A stretch of 11,981 nt of DNA, from the NCBI GenBank assembly GCA_031263945.1, contig JAISEW010000042.1, positions 1 to 11,981 of the forward strand, given 5' to 3'. How positions within the stretch are numbered: position 1 is the first letter of the stretch; each line of letters starts with the position of its first letter. The notes below the pieces were generated by a model. The model had not been told where the DNA came from. It worked only from the letters and a program-made list of their open reading frames with translations, and ran no database searches. Both the position numbers and the translations under genes were made by a program. Of this stretch, positions 6,804 to 11,981 are shown one piece after another. The DNA comes from Gracilibacteraceae bacterium (GTDB lineage Bacteria; Bacillota; Desulfitobacteriia; Desulfitobacteriales; Syntrophobotulaceae).

Positions 6804-8600
6804 CTAACCGATCAGTTCTTCCAGTTCCGCCGTCATGACGGCAAAGACCTCCAGCGCGCGTCGCACCGGCTCAGGCCCGGTCATATCCACTCCGGCTTTT
6901 TGCAGCAGGGCCAGCGGACTTTCGGAGCAGCCGCCGCTCAAAAAGGCCAGATATTTCCGCGCGGCCGGGGTTCCCTCACGCAGGATGCCGTCCGCCAGAG
7001 CCGTAGCCGCCGCGAAACCGGTCGCGTACTGATAAACATAAAACGCGTTGTAAAAATGCGGAATACGAGCCCATTCCATGTCTATTTCCGGATCCAGCGT
7101 CACAGCCGGGCCGTAATACAGCTCGTTCAGCGCCCTGTATTCTTTGCTCAGCATGTCCGCCGTCAGCGATTCCCCTCTTTCCGCCGCCGCGTGAGTCAGT
7201 TTCTCAAACTCGGCGAACATCGTTTGCCGGAAGACCGTGCCGCGGAACTGGTCGAGATAATGGTTCAGCAGATAGGCTTTTTGCTCTTTGTCCGCCGCCC
7301 GGTCCAGCAAATGCCGGATCAGCAGCGTTTCGTTCAAAGTCGAGGCGACTTCGGCCACAAATATTTTGTACCCGGCATAGTGATGAGGCTGGTTCGCGCC
7401 GGAATGCCAGGTATGCAAAGCGTGACCCATTTCATGCGCCAGCGTGAAAAGCGAGTCGAGCGTATCCTGGTAGTTCAGCAGCACATAAGGGTGAGAGGCG
7501 TAAGTCCCCCAGGAATACGCTCCGCTCGTCTTGCCTTCGTTCTCATATACGTCGATCCAGTTTTCGCCGAAACCGCGGCGCAGCAAAGTCAAATACTCCT
7601 CGCCCAGCGGCGAAAAAGCCTCCGGCAAGACCTCCCGCGCCTGTTCGTAGCTATAAAAAACTCTCGCCGCCGGCACGAGCGGAGTATGCATGTCATACAT
7701 GCGCAAATCGGCGAGACCGAGCGCTTTTTGCCGCAAGGCGATATAACGGTAAAACACCGGCAGAAATTCGTGGACGACCGTGATGAGGTTATCATAGACC
7801 ACCGGCGGCACATCGGCGGAAAAAAGCGCCGCGGCCAGAGCGGAAGGATGACGGCGGGTGCGGGCGTAAAAACAGTCGGTTTTAACGCTCGCGTTGTAAA
7901 GAGCGGCCAGCGTATTCACTTGGGCGCCATAAGACCGGTAAAGAACACGGAAAGCTTCCTCCCGCACAGAGCGGCGGGTACTTTCCAGAAAACGGATATA
8001 GGAACCTTTGGTCAGCTCCGTTTTCTGTCCGTCTTCATCCTCGATCTCGCCGAATTTAATGTCGGCGTCATTCAGCATCGAAAAGACCGTCCCCGGTCCC
8101 TGCGCCATTTCCCCTGTTTCCGCCAGCAGTTTTTCTTCCGCCGGTGAAAGCACATGCGGCTTATGGCGAATGATCTCATCCAGCGTTCGGCCGAAAGGAG
8201 CAAGCAGCGGCGCGGCGCGCAGTTTCTCCAGCACGCCCTCTTCCGCCGCCAGCAGTTCCGGCTCAATGAAGGAAAGGACGCTGCCGGCCTGCACGCTCAA
8301 ATTTATGGCGCGCCCGGTCAATCCCTGGTAGAAAGCTTCGCGATTGTCCTCATCCCGTTTCATGCGGGCAAAGGTATATAATTCCTCCAGATTCGCCTCG
8401 ATCCGGTCCGCCCAAAGCAGACAGTCCAGCAGACGCCGCGGGCTTTCCGTCAAACACCCGCGGAACGATTCTCCCTCCGCGAGCAGAGTTTCCGTGGCCG
8501 CGAACAGTTTTTCCCATTCCGCCTGAGCAGGGAAAATAGCGCTTAGATCCCATTTGTATCGGGGGGCGATTTCCGCCCGCTGCCGTAATTTTTTCGTCAT
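6804..8600 (-). CDS. pepF: Oligoendopeptidase F (M3B family zinc metallopeptidase)
   Basis: A cytoplasmic zinc peptidase of 598 residues that cleaves short peptides, close to the usual length of about 600. The zinc and catalytic motif is HEMGH at 389-393 within FTLAHEMGHALHTWHSG, and the third zinc ligand is expected at Glu417 in FVAEVASTLNE. Other M3B features are the N-terminal RYKWDLSAIFP, SWGTYASHPYVLLNY (363-377), and an ATG-FAAATALADGIL-like stretch followed by FLSGG-SESPLALLQKAGVD near the C-terminus. The start has GGAGG nine bases upstream. It sits 27 bases after thrC and 54 bases before hscC. Peptide turnover alongside a chaperone is compatible with a protein quality-control role, but that is inference; PepF is also common as a stand-alone housekeeping gene. 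Confidence 0.94.
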   Translation of the reverse strand: MTKKLRQRAEIAPRYKWDLSAIFPAQAEWEKLFAATETLLAEGESFRGCLTESPRRLLDCLLWADRIEANLEELYTFARMKRDEDNREAFYQGLTGRAINLSVQAGSVLSFIEPELLAAEEGVLEKLRAAPLLAPFGRTLDEIIRHKPHVLSPAEEKLLAETGEMAQGPGTVFSMLNDADIKFGEIEDEDGQKTELTKGSYIRFLESTRRSVREEAFRVLYRSYGAQVNTLAALYNASVKTDCFYARTRRHPSALAAALFSADVPPVVYDNLITVVHEFLPVFYRYIALRQKALGLADLRMYDMHTPLVPAARVFYSYEQAREVLPEAFSPLGEEYLTLLRRGFGENWIDVYENEGKTSGAYSWGTYASHPYVLLNYQDTLDSLFTLAHEMGHALHTWHSGANQPHHYAGYKIFVAEVASTLNETLLIRHLLDRAADKEQKAYLLNHYLDQFRGTVFRQTMFAEFEKLTHAAAERGESLTADMLSKEYRALNELYYGPAVTLDPEIDMEWARIPHFYNAFYVYQYATGFAAATALADGILREGTPAARKYLAFLSGGCSESPLALLQKAGVDMTGPEPVRRALEVFAVMTAELEELIG

Positions 8601-8627
8601 AGTCTAATTCCTCCGCAATATTATCCG

Positions 8628-10160
8628 TCAAAACGGCGGCGCGAACTTGCCGCTCACCCAGGCGGCGATCTCCTCCGGCGCCAGCAGGGCTTCCCGCCGC
8701 TCCTCTCTGGTTTCCAAGCCGCGCAAAGCCTGAGGCGCCGGCCATTCCGTCACTTGCTCCAGTTCCGCGAGCGCCGCCCAGGGATCCGCCGGCGCCGGCG
8801 CCTCCGTGAGTGCCGCCAGCACCGCCGGCGCGAATTTGAAGGGGCTGGCTGTGGAAATGACGATCGTATAGGTTTCGTCGCCGCTGGTCGCGCGGTGATC
8901 CTCCGCCACACCCCAGGCGATTGCCGTATGCGGATCCAGTAAATAACGCCATTCCCGCCATACGCGCCGGATGACGGCGCGGCAGGCGTCTTCATCCGTC
9001 CAGCCGCCGGCGAACACGGCCTGACAAGCTTTCAGCACACTCTCCTCCACTTGGAAGCGGCCTTTTTCCCGCAGATCGGCGTACAGGCGCCTGATCTTTT
9101 CGCCATCCCGACCGCCCAGCTCAAAGAGCAGGCGCTCAAAATTGCTGGATACGAGTATATCCATCGAGGGAGATTCCGTGCGGAAAAACTCCCGGTTGAC
9201 ATCATAAACGCCGCCCCGGAAAAAATCCGCCAGGACATTGTTGCGGTTGGAAGCGCAGAGCAGCCGCCCCACCGGCAGGCCCACCCGCCGCGCATACCAC
9301 CCGGCGAGGATGTTGCCAAAATTACCGGTCGGCACGGCAAAATTCACCGGCGCTCCGGCCTTCACCCGGTTTTGCCGCACAGCTTCCAGATAAGACCAGA
9401 TATAATAAACGATTTGCGGCAGGAGCCGCCCCCAGTTGATGGAATTAGCGGAGGAAAACAAGACCCCTCGTTCCGCCAGGGTCTCGCGCAGCCATTTTGT
9501 GGTAAAAAGCGTTTTCACCGCTTTCTGGCAAACGTCAAAATTACCGCGCACTCCGACGACAAAAGTGTTGTTTCCGCCTGTAGTCAGCATTTGTTTTTCC
9601 TGCACGGCGCTGACGCCGCCGTCCGGATAAAAAACGCAAACGCTGGCGCCCGGCACATCGCGAAAACCTTCCAGAGCCGCTTTACCGGTGTCGCCCGACG
9701 TGGCGGTCAGGATCAGGATCTCCCGCCCGGCGGCGGCCTGAGCCGCGGCAGCCGTCAGCAAATGAGGCAGAGCCTGCAGCGCCAGATCTTTAAAAGCGGC
9801 GGTCGGGCCATGCCAGAGTTCCAGCACGCCCAGCGCCCCCGCCTCCCTGAGCGGCGCCGGCGAGCCGGCGCCAAAACGGCCGTCGCCGTATACCGCCGCG
9901 GCCGCCGCCACTCCCGTCTCCGGCAAGTCGGGCGCCAGCAAGCGGATGACCCGGGCGGCCACGGCCCCGTAATCCCAATCAAGCCATTCGCGCCAAGGAA
10001 GAAGCGGCAGGCTCCGCGGCACATAAAGTCCTCCGTCCGGCGCGATGCCGGCGGTGACGGCCGCGGCGGTCCCAAGCGGCGCCGCCAAGCCGCGGGTGCT
10101 TTCGCAGCCCGGGCGCGTAATTTCTTTTTTCAGCGGGTGATCAGCGATATTATCCGGCAT
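8628..10160 (-). CDS. thrC: Threonine synthase
   Basis: A PLP enzyme that converts O-phospho-L-homoserine to threonine, the last step of threonine synthesis. It has 510 residues. STRG and GLAPDGGLYVP-like segments (20-48) mark the N-terminal domain. The PLP lysine is expected at Lys124 in HGPTAAFKDLALQ. TATSGDTGKAALEGF (152-166) and the phosphate-binding region PTGNFGNILAGWYARR (277-292) are clear, as are FSSANSINWGRLLPQ and SNRNNVLADFFRGGVYD. About 18 residues precede STRG, longer than the few usual in the family; no later ATG, GTG or TTG fits better. The start overlaps the end of ogt by 11 bases, with GGAAG six bases upstream. There is no T-box or attenuator leader, and no hom or thrB in the window. 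Confidence 0.95.
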   Translation of the reverse strand: MPDNIADHPLKKEITRPGCESTRGLAAPLGTAAAVTAGIAPDGGLYVPRSLPLLPWREWLDWDYGAVAARVIRLLAPDLPETGVAAAAAVYGDGRFGAGSPAPLREAGALGVLELWHGPTAAFKDLALQALPHLLTAAAAQAAAGREILILTATSGDTGKAALEGFRDVPGASVCVFYPDGGVSAVQEKQMLTTGGNNTFVVGVRGNFDVCQKAVKTLFTTKWLRETLAERGVLFSSANSINWGRLLPQIVYYIWSYLEAVRQNRVKAGAPVNFAVPTGNFGNILAGWYARRVGLPVGRLLCASNRNNVLADFFRGGVYDVNREFFRTESPSMDILVSSNFERLLFELGGRDGEKIRRLYADLREKGRFQVEESVLKACQAVFAGGWTDEDACRAVIRRVWREWRYLLDPHTAIAWGVAEDHRATSGDETYTIVISTASPFKFAPAVLAALTEAPAPADPWAALAELEQVTEWPAPQALRGLETREERREALLAPEEIAAWVSGKFAPPF

Positions 10161-10614
10161 AGCGTTCTTCCATTTCCAATAAGTACTTTTTCACGGACAA
10201 TCCGCCGCCGTATCCGACCAGCCCGCCGTTTTGCCCGATCACCCGGTGGCAGGGGACGATAATGGCGACGGGATTCCGATGATTGGCCATGCCGACTGCC
10301 CGACAGGCCAGAGGATTCCCGATCTGAACGGCCACATCTTTATAACTGCGGGTCTCGCCGGCCGGAATGGTCCTGAGGGCCGTCCATACGGATATCTGGA
10401 AGTCCGTTCCCCGCAAAGACAGGGGCAAGTCGAACTCAAACCGCTCGCCCCGAAAATATTCAGAAAGCTCGAGCGCCGCCGCTTCGATCAACTGTGTTTT
10501 CGCGGTTGGAACTTCGGCTGAATTCGCGGCAAAAAACACTCTTGTAATAGAAGCGTTTTCCGCCGCTATTCCCAGTCTGCCGATAGGATAATCATAAAAC
10601 CATATATCTTCCAT
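10150..10614 (-). CDS. ogt: Methylated-DNA--protein-cysteine S-methyltransferase
   Basis: A suicide DNA-repair protein that moves alkyl groups from O6-alkylguanine (and O4-alkylthymine) to its own cysteine. It has 154 residues, the length of single-domain Ogt/MGMT proteins without an Ada regulatory domain. The active site is IVPCHRVIG with the acceptor Cys122. Upstream are FQISVWTALRTIPAGETRSY and RAVGMANHRNP, the helix-turn-helix and arginine-finger region, and GLVGYGGGLSVKKYLLEMEE forms the C-terminus. The start has AGGAG nine bases upstream. It is the first gene of the six-gene run, 35 bases after the 6S-type terminator, with no recognisable promoter of its own in that space. Confidence 0.95.
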   Translation of the reverse strand: MEDIWFYDYPIGRLGIAAENASITRVFFAANSAEVPTAKTQLIEAAALELSEYFRGERFEFDLPLSLRGTDFQISVWTALRTIPAGETRSYKDVAVQIGNPLACRAVGMANHRNPVAIIVPCHRVIGQNGGLVGYGGGLSVKKYLLEMEERYAG

Positions 10615-10649
10615 GATCTTTATCTCCTAGGCGTCAGCTTTTTCATGAT

Positions 10650-10679
10650 AAAAAGCAGGAGAGTATCTCCTGCTTTTTT
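10650..10679 (-). terminator. Intrinsic terminator after the 6S-like RNA
   Basis: AAAAAGCAGGAGA and TCTCCTGCTTTTT form a 13-bp stem around a three-base loop. The flanking A and T tracts make it symmetric, so it should work on either strand, but the minus-strand RNA upstream is the obvious client. It stands between that RNA and ogt. Confidence 0.85.
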
Positions 10680-10857
10680 CCCCACGCTGCCGTAAGACCG
10701 CCGGTTTTCTGACCCTGCTGAAGCAGGTGGGCGCCTGGAACCACGCTTCTGTCTTCTTTAAGTAAAAGCATGACATAATGAGTCGCTCACTGCCGGCTCC
10801 CGTGTCAAATTTAGGATCAAAACCATGCTTGCCCTACCAACAGAGCAGGAATGTCTG
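10680..10857 (-). ncRNA. ssrS: 6S RNA candidate
   Basis: 6S RNA binds housekeeping sigma factor-RNA polymerase by mimicking an open promoter. The gap between the winged-helix gene and ogt carries a promoter, about 180-200 transcribed bases and a terminator, the right size. I can pair a closing stem CTGTT(10843-10839)/GGCAG(10691-10687) and GUAGGGC(10837-10831)/GUCUUAC(10698-10692); an inner stem GGUUUUGAUC(10824-10815) with AAAACC(10708-10703) and GGUC(10714-10711); then a large open region. Its 3' side holds the small hairpin CCUGC-UUCA-GCAGG (10727-10714). A terminal stem-loop starts with GGAGCC(10800-10795)/GGUUCC(10742-10737) and continues with AUGCUU/AAGCGU. Long arm, central bubble with a side hairpin, and closing stem are the 6S layout. 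The exact 5' end is estimated from the promoter. Not SRP RNA (no GNRA/Alu motif of that type) and no coding frame seen. Confidence 0.68.
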
Positions 10858-10863
10858 GTTGCT

Positions 10864-10892
10864 ATTATAGCATGATCACATTAAGAACGCAA
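10864..10892 (-). promoter_or_regulatory. Sigma-70/SigA-type promoter of the 6S-like RNA
   Basis: TATAAT (10869-10864) is preceded by a 17-base spacer and TTGCGT (10892-10887). The expected start of transcription is near 10858-10856. It lies directly after the stop of the winged-helix gene and is the best-formed promoter in the window. Confidence 0.75.
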
Positions 10893-10927
10893 TTGTTTTT
10901 TGTGAACCCAGGCCTATGTCCGACAAA

Positions 10928-11323
10928 TTATTTTCTTTCTTCCAGATACGCCAGTCTCTCCTGCAGATTAGCCGACATGATTTCCAGCGCCCGCAGTCTC
11001 TGCCGCAGATTATCCGCCGTGTGCAGCAAATCCGCCATAACTCCCGCTTCCTGAGCAGCCGCGTCTTCAGTCGCCGCCGCTTTGAGTTCCGGCGGTTCCT
11101 GCTGATAAGTTATCTGAACATAACGGCTGTTACGCCCCGCCTTGGTCGCGATCACTCCTTCGTCCGCAAGAACCTGCAGGGCTTTTTTCATCGTGATGCT
11201 GGCCGCTCCCGTGCCGCGTTGGATCTCGGCATAAGCGACTTCAAATGCGGCGTTTTGATTACGCATCGCCATGTCTGCGAAAAAGTCAACAAATTTCTTG
11301 TATGTCTTTTCCTTCAGTTTCAA
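10928..11323 (-). CDS. Winged-helix DNA-binding protein with a C-terminal coiled coil
   Basis: A small regulator-like protein of about 131 residues whose family I do not recognise. The central part reads as a winged helix resembling GntR-type domains: FEVAYAEIQRGTGAASITMK, then KALQVLADEGVIATKAGRNS with the wing ending RYVQITYQ. An Ala/Glu-rich linker follows, then a heptad-like helix (DLLHTADNLRQRLRALEIMS onward to LAYLEERK) that probably forms a dimer coiled coil. No effector domain is present. An ATG at 11332 directly abuts the AGGAGG, leaving no spacing; TTG at 11323 gives nine bases and is the preferred start, trimming three residues. It has its own promoter and lies between panB and the 6S-like gene. 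Targets are unknown; its own promoter is a reasonable first guess. Confidence 0.75.
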   Translation of the reverse strand: MKLKEKTYKKFVDFFADMAMRNQNAAFEVAYAEIQRGTGAASITMKKALQVLADEGVIATKAGRNSRYVQITYQQEPPELKAAATEDAAAQEAGVMADLLHTADNLRQRLRALEIMSANLQERLAYLEERK

Positions 11324-11332
11324 GGTGTTCAT

Positions 11333-11338
11333 CCTCCT
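11333..11338 (-). promoter_or_regulatory. Ribosome binding site that argues for a TTG start
   Basis: A perfect AGGAGG touches the first in-frame ATG (11332-11330) with zero spacing, too close for normal initiation. The TTG three codons later (11323-11321) has nine-base spacing. This is the main reason for the chosen start of the winged-helix gene. Confidence 0.65.
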
Positions 11339-11358
11339 AAGTAATAATTATTTAGTAT

Positions 11359-11388
11359 ATCATATCATATCTCTCAGCATTTTGCCAA
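11359..11388 (-). promoter_or_regulatory. Promoter of the winged-helix gene
   Basis: TTGGCA (11388-11383), an 18-base spacer and TATGAT (11364-11359). The -10 region lies within tandem five-base repeats (GATAT repeated), also giving an alternative TATACT further down. The leader before the AGGAGG is only about 15 bases. The repeats overlapping the -10 could serve as an operator, which is inference. Confidence 0.6.
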
Positions 11389-11405
11389 TATAAATGACAG
11401 TTATT

Positions 11406-11981
11406 TTATAAATTTTTTAGCACATCCTCCCGAATCGTAAAACTGTGGGTGTTATCCGGAAATATACCCTCTTTCACCTCCCGGCAATATGTTTTTACCG
11501 CGCTGATGATTTCTCCCTGCAATTGCGCGTACTGCTTGACAAATTTGGGCGTGAAACGGTCAAACAGCCCCAGCATATCATGAAACACCAGCACTTGACC
11601 GCCGGCGTCCGGCCCCGCGCCGATGCCGACGGTCGGGATCCGGAGTTTTTCGGTTATCACCGCGGCCAGCTGGGCCGGCACCGCCTCCAGCACGATCATG
11701 ATCGCTCCCGCCTCCTCAAGGATCTGCGCGTCTTTAAGCAATTGCCTCGCCCCGTCCAGGCTCTTGCCCTGAACTTTGAAGCCGCCCAGCTGAGCGGCGG
11801 TTTGCGGCGTGAGGCCGATATGCCCGACCACCGGTACGCCGGCTTTAGTCAAAGCGCGGACGATAGGCGCCCAATCTTCGCCGCCTTCCAGTTTTACGGC
11901 GTCCGCGCCGCCTTCTTTCATCAGCGCGGCGCTGTTGCGCAGCGCCGCGCTGATCTCAGCGCAGCTCATGAACGGCAGACC
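11406..11981 (-). CDS. panB: 3-methyl-2-oxobutanoate hydroxymethyltransferase, C-terminal part, cut by the window edge
   Basis: PanB (ketopantoate hydroxymethyltransferase) adds a hydroxymethyl group from methylenetetrahydrofolate to 2-oxoisovalerate, the first committed step of pantothenate synthesis. The last 191 codons are visible; the frame is open to the right edge, so the ATG at 11969 (in GLPFMSC) is internal. Recognisable parts are VKLEGG (metal-ligand Glu, fragment residue 32), VVGHIGLTPQ, GGFKVQGKS, IVLEAVPA (catalytic Glu, fragment residue 99), PTVGIGAGPDAGGQVLVFHD and the C-terminal HSFTI. The first visible codon is Gly where E. coli PanB has metal-ligand Asp84 (see findings). The gene ends 73 bases before the promoter-RBS region of the winged-helix gene; no terminator hairpin is evident there, so read-through is possible. 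panC and panD are not in view. Confidence 0.95.
   Translation of the reverse strand, partial: GLPFMSCAEISAALRNSAALMKEGGADAVKLEGGEDWAPIVRALTKAGVPVVGHIGLTPQTAAQLGGFKVQGKSLDGARQLLKDAQILEEAGAIMIVLEAVPAQLAAVITEKLRIPTVGIGAGPDAGGQVLVFHDMLGLFDRFTPKFVKQYAQLQGEIISAVKTYCREVKEGIFPDNTHSFTIREDVLKNL

Noticed and set aside
6762..8147. 461-codon plus-strand frame opposite pepF
   Set aside because: Antisense shadow of a gene with an intact HEMGH motif; no domain recognised.
9051..10262. 403-codon plus-strand frame opposite thrC
   Set aside because: Antisense shadow of a clear threonine synthase; Arg/Pro/Gln-rich product without motifs.
10161..10649. T-box or attenuator for thrC
   Set aside because: thrC overlaps ogt, and neither a leader peptide nor a T-box stem is present in front of ogt.
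10615..10927. SRP (4.5S) RNA, tmRNA or riboswitch in the large gap
   Set aside because: The SRP apical motif, a tmRNA tRNA-like end and known riboswitch cores are not seen; the closing stem, central bubble and side hairpin fit 6S RNA better.
1..11981. CRISPR array, insertion sequence, prophage or tRNA
   Set aside because: I found no regularly spaced direct repeats, transposase or phage-type genes, terminal inverted repeats or cloverleaf sequences on either strand.

Overview
The window looks like a chromosomal segment of a moderately GC-rich Bacillota (Firmicutes) bacterium. The signs are strong AGGAGG-type ribosome binding sites, tight same-strand gene packing, TTG and GTG starts, a 6S-like RNA with intrinsic terminator, and a J-domain/TPR co-chaperone next to an HscC-type Hsp70. 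I cannot fix the class; Clostridia or Negativicutes would both fit. All nine recognisable protein genes and the RNA gene are on the minus strand. There is no sign of phage, IS element, CRISPR array, tRNA or rRNA.

Read in the direction of transcription (right to left), the window opens with the 3' part of panB (pantothenate synthesis), cut by the window edge. Next comes a small winged-helix/coiled-coil regulator with its own promoter, probably starting at a TTG codon. The 313-base gap that follows holds a well-formed promoter, a structured RNA whose fold matches 6S RNA, and a strong hairpin terminator.

After that terminator comes a compact run of six genes: ogt (DNA alkylation repair), thrC (threonine synthase), pepF (M3 oligopeptidase), hscC (specialised Hsp70), a 1081-residue J-like/TPR protein, and an SDR oxidoreductase. 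Spacing runs from an 11-base overlap to 54 bases, so they probably form one operon of about 9.6 kb. I see no promoter between the 6S terminator and ogt, so read-through from the 6S promoter is a candidate source of expression.

Downstream of the SDR gene is a 227-base gap. It holds a perfect 20-base palindrome followed by nine T on the plus strand, although no plus-strand gene lies there, and a weak promoter for the next unit. That unit is a proline-rich lipoprotein gene overlapping by four bases (GTGA) the start of queH (queuosine synthesis), which runs off the left edge.

The points most worth a second look are the HscC/J-TPR chaperone pair with a degenerate HPD motif, a probable double frameshift inside the TPR gene, the 6S-to-operon arrangement, the orphan plus-strand terminator, and a glycine in place of a metal-binding aspartate at the edge of PanB.
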